Source of the DNA: JBCAXA01 sp038534295
Lineage (GTDB): Bacteria > Pseudomonadota > Gammaproteobacteria > Steroidobacterales > Woeseiaceae
Assembly (NCBI GenBank): GCA_038534295.1
Contig: JBCAXA010000001.1
Span: forward strand, 1,116,001 to 1,180,000
Direction of reading: 5' to 3'
DNA length: 64,000 bases
Shown: in pieces, positions 7,433-18,093 of the stretch
Position numbering within the stretch: position 1 is the first letter of the stretch
Layout: each line of letters begins with the position of its first letter
Position numbers and translations under genes: made by a program
Notes under the pieces: model-generated
The model's database searches: none
Seen by the model: the letters and a program-made list of their open reading frames with translations, nothing else
What the model was told of the DNA's origin: nothing

Positions 7433-9316
7433 CTACAGTCGGGTCGCTGCTACCGACTGCCGGAACGCTGCGGATTGATCGCTGATGGCGAGTCGCAGTG
7501 CGGCGAATTCGGCTTGCTGGGCCAATGGCGCCAGCGCGAAGTCGCGCTCCGCACAGGCCAAACACACGAAACCCTGTTCAACCGCCACGGCAAGTCGCTC
7601 ATGAGCACGCGCCTCGGCCCCCGCCAGCGCATAGAGCTGTGCGTGCTTGTAGGCGACTTCGCCATCGACCGACCCAATGAGGTCGCGACGCTGGATGTGC
7701 TCGTCAAGCAGCGCAAGTGCCGCATCGTTATCGCTGGCGATAATCAGCTGCAGGACGTTAGCAAGGTCCGTAAACGTGCCTTGCTCTTCGCGCCGACGTT
7801 GCTCGGTGGCGTCGAGCAGTCGTCGCGCCCGTTCGGTCTCGCCCGTCGCCATGAAGGCGAAAGCCGCGTAGAAGTCGGCGAGACTGTCGTCGATATCCGG
7901 CATGTGCTCGACGAACGCGTTTACACGGCCGGCATACAGCATCGCCAGCGGCGCCTCGTAGATTCCCGATATATAGAACTGCGGGTCGAGTTCTATCGCG
8001 CGCTGCGCACTTTGCATGGCCTCATCGACCATACCGCCATAGCGCAGCGCCACGGAGACCGTAGCGTTGAGAAACGCCGAATCCGGGTTATTGGCAAGTG
8101 CTTCGCTGGCGAACGCGTAGGCTTCGGCGTATCGACCGATTTGCGAAAGTACATTGGTCTTCAGGTAATACGCCGATTGGTAGTCAGGATCGAGCGCCAG
8201 CGCCCGGTCCGCGGCCGCGATGGCCAGGTCCGCCGACACAACGCCGCCGCCACAGCTCCACATGGCGGTCCAGTGCGTGTAGCCAAGCAGCGACCAGCCG
8301 TCGGCGAAGTTAGGGTCGATCTCGAGTGCCCGTTCGACCAGGGCCCGCCCGGACTCGCCGCAGGCGGCATCGTGGATTTGCAGCTCGTGAGCAAGCAGGT
8401 ACAGCCGATAGGCTTCCGGATCGGCGGTCGATCGAACCTCACCCAAATCGGCTCGAATGAGTTTGGCGAGTGGCGCCTTGATCGCAGTAACGATGCTGTC
8501 GCGCACGCTGGGCAATTCAACAAAGTAGTCCGGATCGGCACTGGCAATCTCATACTGGCCCAGCGGCGTGCTGACCGGCGTCCCGAATCGATTGGCATGC
8601 GATAGGAACATGCGTAGCGTCAGTCGCTCACCTAAGACGTTGTCCTCGGTAAGCTCACCGAACAGCACGTACGTATTGCGATCGGCGGCGGCGAGCGAAT
8701 TAAGGTCGGCCGTGGGCTCTGCCTGCGAAACGTACAAGCCTTGCAACGCCCGCAAGCGATCTGCCAACACTAAGGTATAGCGCTCCGCCACGGTCGCGAG
8801 CGCAGAATCCGCGGTCGACGCAACGGTAATCGGCGCGATGACCAGATTTGCGCGCGACGGCGTAGCACGCGACGTATAGCCGAACACCAACGCAACGCCG
8901 ACGAGCGCGACGGCGGCAGCGAGCGCCCAGGGACGGCGCCGAGGACTGGCGGCCTCCCCGCTCCCGATCGGACGCACATCGACACGCAAGCGATACCCGC
9001 GTTTCGGCAACGTCTCGATCACGCGCTGATCCCGGGACGAATCGCCAAACGCTTTGCGCAGCTCAGACAGATAATGCGTAAGGGTCACTTCGGAAACGAC
9101 GGTGTTCGGCCAAATCTCGCTCATCAAGCTGTCGCGCGAGACGACTTGACCGGACGATTTGGCGAGAACGAGCAACAGCTCCACCAGCCGCGGCGACAAC
9201 GTCGTCACGAGCGCACCGTCGCGCGAGACCCGACCGTCGACGGGTGTCACCTGATAGTCGCCTAGCTGAAAGCCGTCGAAAAGATCCACTGCTGCATTCG
9301 ATCTGGCTGCCGTCAC
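7433..9316 (-). CDS. CadC-like membrane-bound regulator with TPR periplasmic domain
   Basis: 627 residues. An OmpR-type winged helix (about 14-112) ends with the signature VIETLPKRGYRL. A single membrane segment (about 129-148, WALAAAVALVGVALVFGY) follows. The rest is a long periplasmic part with tetratricopeptide-like helices (for example ALVERALEIDPNFADGW and AADRALALDPDYQSAYY). This is the one-component ToxR/CadC design, where a periplasmic sensor acts through a cytoplasmic DNA-binding domain. The start is the GTG at 9316. It is divergent from the giant lipoprotein gene, separated by 295 bases, so that gene may be its target. The signal is unknown. Confidence 0.85.
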   Translation of the reverse strand: MTAARSNAAVDLFDGFQLGDYQVTPVDGRVSRDGALVTTLSPRLVELLLVLAKSSGQVVSRDSLMSEIWPNTVVSEVTLTHYLSELRKAFGDSSRDQRVIETLPKRGYRLRVDVRPIGSGEAASPRRRPWALAAAVALVGVALVFGYTSRATPSRANLVIAPITVASTADSALATVAERYTLVLADRLRALQGLYVSQAEPTADLNSLAAADRNTYVLFGELTEDNVLGERLTLRMFLSHANRFGTPVSTPLGQYEIASADPDYFVELPSVRDSIVTAIKAPLAKLIRADLGEVRSTADPEAYRLYLLAHELQIHDAACGESGRALVERALEIDPNFADGWSLLGYTHWTAMWSCGGGVVSADLAIAAADRALALDPDYQSAYYLKTNVLSQIGRYAEAYAFASEALANNPDSAFLNATVSVALRYGGMVDEAMQSAQRAIELDPQFYISGIYEAPLAMLYAGRVNAFVEHMPDIDDSLADFYAAFAFMATGETERARRLLDATEQRRREEQGTFTDLANVLQLIIASDNDAALALLDEHIQRRDLIGSVDGEVAYKHAQLYALAGAEARAHERLAVAVEQGFVCLACAERDFALAPLAQQAEFAALRLAISDQSAAFRQSVAATRL

Positions 9317-9611
9317 CTGATGATAAGTGCCGCGAATCGCCCCTCAAAGGACGGCGGCTGCAGATTGCAGGTGGTGTGTGCAGCGCCGCACGTTGGGTCG
9401 ACGCGGCATTCGACATAAGCCGCCGATATCCGCTCATACGACGCGGCAATTCACCCTGAATCAGGTGTTTGCAAGCCGGCCAAGCTTTTTCCCAGCTTTT
9501 TTCTGCCTTTTCCGGAACGACAAGCCGTGTCTGGTCTGCGGAGATCGTTGTAACAGTCGCCGGCATTGAGCCCGCGCTGCTTAACGCACCAAGAAAGAGC
9601 AATCGAGGATC

Positions 9612-12600
9612 ATGACGGCCAGCACGAACTCCTATTCACCGTTGCTTTCGGTCGTGCTGCTTTGCGCCGGTGCGCTACTGCTCAATGGCTGTTTCAACAG
9701 TGGCAGCACCGGCAACACAGGCCAAGGCGGAAGCGGCATTGGTGGCATCGGCCGTGGCGGCGGCACGTTCACTGGCAATTCGATCGGACCGACCTACGCG
9801 AGGAGCTTTGGGGGCCCGCAGGCCGATTCGATCGTCGATCTCGCGACGGACAGCACGGGCCGAGTCTGGCTGCTGGGTCAGCTCCCGGATCAGGTTGCAC
9901 CAGCAATCGAGCCGTTCACGACGACGCCGACGATCAATAGCCGACCCTGGCTAGGCTTACTGGGACCGGAAGGCGAAACGTTGTGGCAACAGTCGCCGGA
10001 ATCAGGACAGCTCCCAACAAACGTCGCGTTTACGTATGGACAGGCGTTGTTTTCCGGTGGCGCGTTATTCGCTGGAAATGGCGAAACCGTATCCGAAGGT
10101 ACGAACATCTTCCTGCAACGCCAAGCCGCAGACGGGTCCGTCCTTTGGCGACTTCAGCTCGACAGCACGCGTTTTTGGGCGAATTCACAGATCATCGCCG
10201 CCCGCCCGTTCGCTGATGACACGCTGCTATTCGTCGCTGGAAACGAGGACGATGGTTGGTTCGTCGTGGCCAAATCAGTCGCCAGCGTGCCCGGGTTGGA
10301 GAACGCGGCGGGCAGCGTCGTCAATGTGGACCTCATAGCGATCTGGAGAGTCACACCGGCCGGCGTCGCACCGCCGAACGAAGCCGCATCGGTCGTGATC
10401 AGAAACGGTCAGGACATTACCTACCTAGCGTCGACAACGTCCGTGGATGCCGGCGGCAACCGAATCCTGGCAACGTTGCTCAAAGCGCGGAACCCGCAGC
10501 GTGATCAGGATGAAGTGACGCTCGTTCGGTTCGACCCGTCAAACGCGTCAGCAGACGGCACGATCGTGTTCGACGCACCCCCAACCTCCGAGGAAACCGA
10601 TCTTCTGATCCCTACCGTCGACGCCGTGGGAAGCTCAGTCAACCCCAGCATCGACAGTGGCTACCTGCACCTAATTGGCGAAAACGTCTGGGAAGGTGTG
10701 AATCCGAAACTCATCAAGATAACGACTACCGGCGCCCAGCCGACGCTGGAGTGGACCGCGGATTTCGACGCCAACCGACTGCCGGTCCTCTACGGTCTCG
10801 CTCAAACCATCGTCAATCGCGCTGGCTCCGGAATCGATTTATGGCTATGGGCAGGCGGCAGCATTGTGCGCAACGGCGAACGCGTGCCAGCACTCTGGAA
10901 AATCGATCGCACCGGCAACGTAACGGACATTTGCGATTTGCCGGCACCGATTTCAGGACGGTCCGTCGTCGGGCTCGAGGCACGAGGTTCAGGCGACGAA
11001 CTTCGTGTGCTTGTCGCACCAGTAGACAACATCGGTGAGGCCGGGCTCATCCAGGATGACCTCGCCGAGTACAACGTGCGCGACGACTGTTCCGCGTCGC
11101 TCGTGCAAACGTACCCGCCACCGTCGCGGCCACTGCTCGGCAATGTTCCGTTTCGCCCGGTTTGGCGCGACGTTGATGGCAATCCGATTGTCCGCACCCT
11201 CGAGATTCCGCAGGCCTCTCGAATACTCCGCTACGGTCCAGCAGGTGGGCCGCGCGCGGTCGGCCTCGCAACGATCAGGGTGAGCGATTTCGATGTAGCG
11301 ACGAACATCACCGGACTGGCTGTTAAGGACCTCATCGACGCGCCCATTGAGGCATGGATCACGACCGATACGGGACAGATCCGCCAATTGGACGACGCGG
11401 GCAATATGCTGCTGAATCTCGATATCGATCAGATCGAGTCGCTCGAGCAGCCGGCATTCAACGACTTTGGCCAGCTGTGGATGATCGGGGATAGCGGCGC
11501 CAAGTTCGTATCGATAGACCCAAACTCGCAGGTCGTGCAACGGTATGAATTCCCTGCCTGCTTTTGGCTCGGCGCAGCTGTAACGCGTTGCCGCAACCCG
11601 GAATTCCTTGCGATGACCGAGGCCGAGGGAAACGTTGTCGTACACGCGCGCGGATTTGCCAACAACGCAGCGGGGCGGGGTCCTTACCGGCACTTCCTGA
11701 TCGATATCTCTTTGACCGGCAGTGCTTCCTGGATTCCACTGCCCGAACGCGTTGCTGAGCCTCTCGATTTCCAGTCGTCGCGGGCCGTCGTCGAGGTGGA
11801 TCGGGGTCTGAACGGGCTGACCCTCTTACATACCTTTCGCGCGTCGATCAGCGATCCCGCGACCGACGCGGATCCGCCCGGACGCTCGGTCGGGCGCAGT
11901 AGCACGCTCTATCACTACGGCAGAACGCCTGAAACTCGCTGGTCATTGACCGTCGACCGGCTTGCTATCCAGGACGCCAAGCTGGCACACGATGGCGGCG
12001 TCGTATTGCTGCTAAGGGTGTCGGGTAACGGATCGACGTTGTCGATTCCGCCGGTTGACGGGGCAGACGCAAATGTTGGCCTGTTGAAACTCAACGAAAC
12101 AGGACGGCCGCAATGGCTGCGCGTTTACGGCGGCGCAGACATTGACACGCCGATGCAGATCGAGCGTATCGATGCCGGCTACGCCATTGCAGCGGAGTCC
12201 TACACAGTCGATGCAGTCACCCCGGCGAGCCGCGACCTGTGGGTTTTTCGGGTAGGTTTTGACGGTCGCATCAATGGCGATAGCGCCGGAGTCGATTTCT
12301 GTCAGGCCAGTATCGACAGCATCAGCGAGGAGGCCTTGTACCGAGAGCTGACGCTCGGAACGCTGGGTACCGGGCCAGCACCGCTGACCGCTCTCCCCGC
12401 CGCGACTGCGCTACCGATCACCGGGTCGGTACTTGCGGCAACGTCGCTGCCACCAACGCAGTCGGCGTTGCTTAGCACGAACACCGCACGCCAATGCGCC
12501 GGAACAGCGACCAACAATCAAGCGAATCCATTCAACCCCAGGCCAGCGCTATCGCTCACGGTGGAAGGCGACGGCAGCGTCCAGGTCGAGGAAAACGGCA

Positions 12601-14324
12601 CGGCGGTAGATACGTGCACCGGCGCATGTACGCTGTCGTTCGATTCCGGCACCAACCTTCGGCTGGTTCCTGCGCCGGCCAGTGGGTTTCGCTTTGACGC
12701 CTGGATAGGCGCTGACTGCAGCGATACTGACAGCGACGAGGCACTCAGCATCGAGTTGGTCAGCGATCTGGCCTGCACGGCACGCTTCGTCACACTGCCG
12801 CCGCAAAGCCAGCTCGCTTTGACGATCGTGGGTATGGGTACGGTCACCAGCAATCCGTCGGGAATCGACTGCCCAACGACGTGCATTGCGGCATTTGATG
12901 TTCCCAGCACGGTGCAGTTGACCGCGACGGCCGATGCCGGCTGGGAGTTCTCCGCCTGGTCCGGCGATTGCGACGCTCAGGGCGTCGTCACGATCTCGGA
13001 TGGCGCGAGTCGCAATTGCTCGGCGACCTTTGTCGAGCTGCCAGCGCAAAATCAGCTTGACGTTACCGTTAACGGTATGGGCAGCGTCACCAGCAGCCCG
13101 ACCGGAATTGACTGTCCGACGACCTGTACAGCTGGTTTCGACGTAGCAAGCAGCGTGCAGCTGACGGCGAGACCAGATGCCGGCTGGGAGCTCTCCGCAT
13201 GGTCCGGCGACTGCGATGCTCAGGGAGTAGTCGCGATCTCGGATATTCCTGGATTGAGTTGCACGGCGACTTTCGTCGCAACGCCGACGACGGCGACGTT
13301 AACCGTAATCGTCGACGGGCCCGGTCGCGTTGACAGCCCGCCGAAGATCGATTGCGGCAGTGACTGCACGGACATTTACCAGATCAATGAATTGGTATCG
13401 TTGACCGCAACACCCGATCCCGGCTCGTCGTTAGTTCGTTGGTCGGGTGGCGCCGGCTGTGCCGGCAGCGATCTGGTCGTCAACTTTACGATGCCAGCGT
13501 CCGATCTGACCTGCACGGCAACATTTAGCCAACAACCGGCTGGTAACACGGTGAATGTCGCGATTGTTGGCAATGGCCAGGTCAACAGCTTTTTGACCGG
13601 CGGTGCCATTGCCATCGGCTGCCCGCCAGACTGCAGCGAACCCTTTGCACCGGGTACACCCGTCGAGCTGATTGCTGCACCGTCCAACGGTTGGAGCTTT
13701 GCCGGCTGGAGCGGCGATGCCGAGTGCACAGGAACTGCCGTCGTACTCAACTTCACGATGCCGTCGAACGACGTCAACTGCACGGCGACGTTCGTCGAAT
13801 TGGGGGTGGTCAACGTTGTGATAAACGGCGATGGCATTGTGACGAGCTCACCGGTCGGCATCGCCTGCCCCACCGATTGCACCGAGGTTTATCCGCTCGG
13901 CACACAGGTGTTGCTCGCTGCGACTGCCAATATCGGATCGCAGTTCGCCGGCTGGACCGGCGATGCGGACTGCGTCGATGGCGCGGTGACGGTGTCGACA
14001 ACGCCCGTAACCTGTACCGCAACATTCAGTCAATCCACATCCGGTTTCACGCTAACGTTGACCCTTGAAGGTGGGCCCGGTGCCGGTCAGGTCGATAGCA
14101 GCGAAACCCCAATCCCGACGCTGACCAATTGCATCCTTAGCGCGAATCCAACCGAGGTCTGCATGGCGGTGTTCCCGGCCGGTGCAAATGTGTTCTTGCG
14201 TCCGACGCTGTTCAGCACCAGCACCAATGTCATCTGGTCCGGCTGCGACATCGTCAGCGCCCCGCTCGAGGGTTGCACCGTCTTGATGAACAGCGACCGC
14301 AGCGTTACCGCTCGCTTCGAATGA
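9612..14324 (+). CDS. Giant lipoprotein with seven cysteine-rich InlB-like repeats
   Basis: 1570 residues. The lipobox is LLNGC (Cys27), followed by a Gly/Ser-rich linker. Residues about 60-940 contain beta-propeller-like repeats (for example ATDSTGRVWLLGQL). The last 590 residues hold seven copies of a roughly 80-residue module of the pattern VxGxGxVxSxPxGIxCPxxC...GWxFxxWSGDxxC...CTATF, the divergent InlB B-repeat type, each with about four Cys. It is probably surface-exposed and could serve in adhesion or cell-surface binding; that role is inferred from the repeats only. It is monocistronic, with a possible regulator gene divergent from it. Confidence 0.8.
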   Translation: MTASTNSYSPLLSVVLLCAGALLLNGCFNSGSTGNTGQGGSGIGGIGRGGGTFTGNSIGPTYARSFGGPQADSIVDLATDSTGRVWLLGQLPDQVAPAIEPFTTTPTINSRPWLGLLGPEGETLWQQSPESGQLPTNVAFTYGQALFSGGALFAGNGETVSEGTNIFLQRQAADGSVLWRLQLDSTRFWANSQIIAARPFADDTLLFVAGNEDDGWFVVAKSVASVPGLENAAGSVVNVDLIAIWRVTPAGVAPPNEAASVVIRNGQDITYLASTTSVDAGGNRILATLLKARNPQRDQDEVTLVRFDPSNASADGTIVFDAPPTSEETDLLIPTVDAVGSSVNPSIDSGYLHLIGENVWEGVNPKLIKITTTGAQPTLEWTADFDANRLPVLYGLAQTIVNRAGSGIDLWLWAGGSIVRNGERVPALWKIDRTGNVTDICDLPAPISGRSVVGLEARGSGDELRVLVAPVDNIGEAGLIQDDLAEYNVRDDCSASLVQTYPPPSRPLLGNVPFRPVWRDVDGNPIVRTLEIPQASRILRYGPAGGPRAVGLATIRVSDFDVATNITGLAVKDLIDAPIEAWITTDTGQIRQLDDAGNMLLNLDIDQIESLEQPAFNDFGQLWMIGDSGAKFVSIDPNSQVVQRYEFPACFWLGAAVTRCRNPEFLAMTEAEGNVVVHARGFANNAAGRGPYRHFLIDISLTGSASWIPLPERVAEPLDFQSSRAVVEVDRGLNGLTLLHTFRASISDPATDADPPGRSVGRSSTLYHYGRTPETRWSLTVDRLAIQDAKLAHDGGVVLLLRVSGNGSTLSIPPVDGADANVGLLKLNETGRPQWLRVYGGADIDTPMQIERIDAGYAIAAESYTVDAVTPASRDLWVFRVGFDGRINGDSAGVDFCQASIDSISEEALYRELTLGTLGTGPAPLTALPAATALPITGSVLAATSLPPTQSALLSTNTARQCAGTATNNQANPFNPRPALSLTVEGDGSVQVEENGTAVDTCTGACTLSFDSGTNLRLVPAPASGFRFDAWIGADCSDTDSDEALSIELVSDLACTARFVTLPPQSQLALTIVGMGTVTSNPSGIDCPTTCIAAFDVPSTVQLTATADAGWEFSAWSGDCDAQGVVTISDGASRNCSATFVELPAQNQLDVTVNGMGSVTSSPTGIDCPTTCTAGFDVASSVQLTARPDAGWELSAWSGDCDAQGVVAISDIPGLSCTATFVATPTTATLTVIVDGPGRVDSPPKIDCGSDCTDIYQINELVSLTATPDPGSSLVRWSGGAGCAGSDLVVNFTMPASDLTCTATFSQQPAGNTVNVAIVGNGQVNSFLTGGAIAIGCPPDCSEPFAPGTPVELIAAPSNGWSFAGWSGDAECTGTAVVLNFTMPSNDVNCTATFVELGVVNVVINGDGIVTSSPVGIACPTDCTEVYPLGTQVLLAATANIGSQFAGWTGDADCVDGAVTVSTTPVTCTATFSQSTSGFTLTLTLEGGPGAGQVDSSETPIPTLTNCILSANPTEVCMAVFPAGANVFLRPTLFSTSTNVIWSGCDIVSAPLEGCTVLMNSDRSVTARFE
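12546..14321 (+). repeat. Seven tandem InlB-like protein repeats
   Basis: Seven modules of 75-90 codons. Copies two and three are the closest, sharing GIDCPTTC and SAWSGDCDAQGVV, which suggests a recent duplication. The first and last copies are the most diverged. Confidence 0.7.
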
Positions 14325-14451
14325 AACGACTCAGTCTTAAATTAGTGACTTAACGCGAAAACCCGTGCACGGGCTGTAAGTTTGGCGTGTAAAGCCCTGG
14401 CTAAGCAGCGGCTACAGACGTAATGTGGCATGCTGTCCTATCAGGTTCAGT

Positions 14452-15372
14452 ATGCCGTATCAGATCGACTTTCAGCAGCCGCTCGGCAGCGAGCGGCGCA
14501 GAATCGCCCTCGAATTGATCGAAGGGGCAGCGGCGGCGCTGCAGAACGAATCGCGCAGTATTCATAAGCGCATCCACGATTTCCGCGTCCGAACCAAAAA
14601 GCTGCGCGCACTCGCGCGCCTCTTCCGCTCTGCCGACGACGACTGGTTTCGCCGAGAAAACCGCCGCTTTCGAGACTTAGCACACCAGTACTCGTCGGTG
14701 CGCGATGCGGAATCGGCGATCGATACGTTCCGACGACTGATTGACCAATTCGACGCGCAAATCAATCACAAAGCGTTTGCGTCGCTGTTTCGCGACTTGT
14801 TGCATCATCGCCAGCGCCGAGTTGAGCTAGGCGCCAGCGACGAACGGTTGGTGGAACTGCTCAGCGAGCTCGATGCAGCGCGTACGCGTGTTGCCGATTG
14901 GCCGGACAACGGCATCGATGCGGCGATCATCACGCAGGGGTTTACTCGCACATATCAACGCGGCCGACGAACCATGTGTCGATTGCGCCACAACGATGAC
15001 AACGAGACCTGGCACGAATGGCGCAAACGCGTGAAACATCATCGCTACCACTGGGAAGTGCTCGCTAACGCGTGGCCAGCGGTTGTTCAGGTTTGGTGCA
15101 ACGAGCTGCATCGGTTGACCGACTACTTGGGGGATGATCACGACCTAACGGTTCTGGCAGACTTGATCCGTAGTGATGAATTCTCACACAAACCGAAAAA
15201 GGCCAAGGATCGGCGCTCGGTTGATGCTCTGCTCGGCCTCATCCACCAACGCAGCACCGAATTGCGCCGCGACGCGGCGGAACTCGGCGCGAAGCTGTAT
15301 GTCGACAACGCTAGTGCAGCACAACAACGCTTATCGGGTTGGCTCGCAATTTCGGGTGCTCGGACGCATTGA
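14452..15372 (+). CDS. CHAD-domain protein (polyphosphate-binding type)
   Basis: 306 residues, almost all helical and rich in His, Arg and Lys. It carries the repeated CHAD signature: IHDFRVRTKKLRALARLFR near the N-terminus and WHEWRKRVKHHRYHWEVL in the second half. CHAD domains bind inorganic polyphosphate through basic residues. There is no CYTH domain, so it is a stand-alone CHAD. I chose the ATG at 14452 (MPYQIDF); an in-frame GTG at 14425 would add nine residues. The RND exporter gene starts 48 bases downstream, so they may be co-transcribed. Confidence 0.85.
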   Translation: MPYQIDFQQPLGSERRRIALELIEGAAAALQNESRSIHKRIHDFRVRTKKLRALARLFRSADDDWFRRENRRFRDLAHQYSSVRDAESAIDTFRRLIDQFDAQINHKAFASLFRDLLHHRQRRVELGASDERLVELLSELDAARTRVADWPDNGIDAAIITQGFTRTYQRGRRTMCRLRHNDDNETWHEWRKRVKHHRYHWEVLANAWPAVVQVWCNELHRLTDYLGDDHDLTVLADLIRSDEFSHKPKKAKDRRSVDALLGLIHQRSTELRRDAAELGAKLYVDNASAAQQRLSGWLAISGARTH

Positions 15373-15420
15373 TGGCCGCACACGATGCTCTTCCCTTGAG
15401 CGGCGAGGAAACCGGGCGCG

Positions 15421-17937
15421 ATGAACAATACCGGTATGGGTGCGTACGAGCGACTGGTATTGGGCAACCCGATATCGGTCGTCATCGTCTGTGCAATCGC
15501 GACGCTACTCGGCGGCTGGTTCTCGCAGGACTTTGCGCTCGACGCCACAACGGATTCGCTGACCCTCACTGACGACGCCGATCTTCGTTACTACCGTTCC
15601 GTGCGGGCCCGGTATGGATCGGACGAGTACCTCGTCGTCACCTTTACGCCGACAGGCGATCTTTTCAGCGAGCCGGTCCTCGACGACCTTAGAGAGTTGC
15701 ATGATGCGCTGGCGGCGGTCGACGGCGTCGATGCCGTACTCAGTATTCTCAATGTGCCCCTCATACAAAGTCCGCCGGTGCCGCCGGAAGAAATCACCGA
15801 CGGTATTCGCGCGCTGGAAGACCCTGACACCGACCGCGATCTGGCCCGCAAAGAGTTACTGACAAGTCCCATTTACCGCAACTTGTTGGTGAGCGACGAC
15901 GGCAAAACCACGGCGCTGCGCGTGGACTTCGTGCAGAACGAAACCTATTGGCAGCTGCATCGCGAGCGCAATCGATTGCGAGAGATTCGCCTGACGCGTG
16001 AACTGACGTCGACGGAAGCAGACGATCTTGCGATCGCGACCAAGCGGTTTCGCGAGTACAGCGATCTCGTGCTCGACCGCGAAGAACAGCAGATCGCAGC
16101 GATACGCGATGTGCTCGACCAACATCGATCGCTGGCGAAAATTTATCTCGGCGGCGTACCGATGATCGTCGCGGACTCCGTTGCGTTCATTCGCAACGAC
16201 TTGCTGGTATTTGGCATCGGCGTACTGGTTTTTCTCACGGCGGTGCTCGCGGTCGCGTTTCGCCAGCTACGCTGGGTACTGCTGCCGCTGGTCACTTGCG
16301 TTGCAACCGTCGCCATCATGCTCGGTCTGCTCGGCGCAACGAATTGGCGAGTTACTGTGGTCTCGTCCAACTTTGTACCCTTGTTGCTCATTCTCTGTCT
16401 TGCGCTGACGCTGCATATCGTCGTTCGCTACCAGGAAACGCATTCGAAAAATCCCGACTGGGATCAATTGAACCTCGTGAGCAAAGCCGTACGACGTATT
16501 TTTGTGCCGTCTCTGTACACGGCGATCACCACGATGGTGGCGTTTGCGTCGCTCATCGTCAGCAAGGTTCAGCCGGTCATCGATTTTGGTTGGATGATGG
16601 TGGTCGGTGTTGCAATCGCATTTGTGCTGTCGTTCACGCTGCTGCCCGCTGCGCTGATGCTGCTGGAACCGGGCAAGCCGGGCTTTCACAAAGACTTATC
16701 CGCGAAAATAACGGCGGCTTTCGCCCATATGGCGACATCGCGCGGCATGGCGACGTTGGTCGTGTTTTTCGGCGTTGGCGCCGTTTTGATCAGCGGCGTC
16801 GCAGCCCTCAGCGTCGAGAATCGCTTCATCGACTACTACCGCAAGTCGACCGAAATCTACCAAGGCATGGAGCTGATCGATCGCGAACTGGGCGGCACAA
16901 CGCCGCTCGAGGTCATTGTCGATGCACCGCCGCCTGAGCCGGAACCCGACATGATCGGCGACGATTACGACGACGACTTCGAGGATATTTTCGCCGACGA
17001 CACCGATATCGAGGCCGGCATCACCGGCACCAGTCACTGGTTCAACAGCTGGCGAATCGGCGATGTGCGGCGCATGCACGAGTACCTCGACAGTCTGCCC
17101 GAAACCGGCAAGGTCCTCTCGCTCGGCACCACCGCCGAGGTCCTGACGCTGCTCGATCCCGAGATTTTCAACGACAATTGGCGCCTATCGATCGTGCATC
17201 GAAAATTGCCCGACGACGTCAAACAAACCTTGTTCGAGCCGTACCTATCAGACGACGGTCAGCAGCTGCGTTTTAGCATGCGCGTGTTCGAATCAGATCC
17301 GACGCTTCGACGGACCGAACTCATCGACAGCATCCGTGACTTTATGACCGACGACATGGGCTTTGCCGATGAGCAGGTACAACTGAGCGGCATGTTGGTG
17401 CTCTATAACAATATGCTGCAGAGCCTGTTCCGCTCGCAGATCCTGACGCTCGGTGCCGTATTTCTGGCGATTGCGCTGACCTTTTTTGCCTTGTTTCGCT
17501 CGCTCAGAATTGCGGCGGTCGCCATTATTCCGAACGTACTGTCCGCCGCCATCGTGCTTGGCGTCATGGGGTGGGTCGGCGTGCCCTTAGACATCATGAC
17601 GATCACGATCGCGGCGATAACGATCGGCATTGGCGTCGACGACACCATTCATTACGTGCATCGTTTTCGCCATGAGTTTGCCCGCGACGGCGATTACGAC
17701 GCGACGGTGGCGCGCAGTCACGCGACGATCGGCAGAGCGATGTATTACACGACCATTACCGTGATGCTCGGTTTTTCGATTTTGGCGCTATCGCCGTTTA
17801 TCCCGACGGTTTATTTCGGCCTGTTGACGGGCCTCGCCATGCTCGTAGCGCTGGTCGCCAACCTCGCACTACTGCCGGTGCTAATCGTGCGTTTCCAGGC
17901 GATGGGCCCAGGTGCGCGATTGCCTGCCGTGGCATGA
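15421..17937 (+). CDS. RND exporter of the MMPL/Patched type
   Basis: 838 residues. One membrane helix at the N-terminus is followed by a large extracytoplasmic loop, a block of five helices (about 255-415), a second large loop containing an acidic stretch (DDYDDDFEDIFADD), and a last block of helices (about 670-830). The segment IGIGVDDTIHYVHRFRHE is typical of MMPL/HAE2-type exporters. These use the proton gradient to move lipids, hopanoids or other hydrophobic molecules. The substrate is not predictable. It follows the CHAD gene. Confidence 0.87.
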   Translation: MNNTGMGAYERLVLGNPISVVIVCAIATLLGGWFSQDFALDATTDSLTLTDDADLRYYRSVRARYGSDEYLVVTFTPTGDLFSEPVLDDLRELHDALAAVDGVDAVLSILNVPLIQSPPVPPEEITDGIRALEDPDTDRDLARKELLTSPIYRNLLVSDDGKTTALRVDFVQNETYWQLHRERNRLREIRLTRELTSTEADDLAIATKRFREYSDLVLDREEQQIAAIRDVLDQHRSLAKIYLGGVPMIVADSVAFIRNDLLVFGIGVLVFLTAVLAVAFRQLRWVLLPLVTCVATVAIMLGLLGATNWRVTVVSSNFVPLLLILCLALTLHIVVRYQETHSKNPDWDQLNLVSKAVRRIFVPSLYTAITTMVAFASLIVSKVQPVIDFGWMMVVGVAIAFVLSFTLLPAALMLLEPGKPGFHKDLSAKITAAFAHMATSRGMATLVVFFGVGAVLISGVAALSVENRFIDYYRKSTEIYQGMELIDRELGGTTPLEVIVDAPPPEPEPDMIGDDYDDDFEDIFADDTDIEAGITGTSHWFNSWRIGDVRRMHEYLDSLPETGKVLSLGTTAEVLTLLDPEIFNDNWRLSIVHRKLPDDVKQTLFEPYLSDDGQQLRFSMRVFESDPTLRRTELIDSIRDFMTDDMGFADEQVQLSGMLVLYNNMLQSLFRSQILTLGAVFLAIALTFFALFRSLRIAAVAIIPNVLSAAIVLGVMGWVGVPLDIMTITIAAITIGIGVDDTIHYVHRFRHEFARDGDYDATVARSHATIGRAMYYTTITVMLGFSILALSPFIPTVYFGLLTGLAMLVALVANLALLPVLIVRFQAMGPGARLPAVA

Positions 17938-18093
17938 GGCCGGCCCGCGCCGCGGTGACGGCTTCCACATAATCCGCGGCCGCGCAATGCTTGCTTCGGC
18001 GTTGGCGGCGCGTTCACACAGCGATACGCAGACTTTAATAAGCGGCGGCGAACCCGTAGGATGATCGGCGTTTGTTGAATTCGAGATCAGCCG

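Noticed and set aside
7391..8605. 404-codon plus-strand ORF
   Set aside because: Lies opposite the CadC-like regulator, whose domains are clear; the plus frame has Arg-rich shadow composition.
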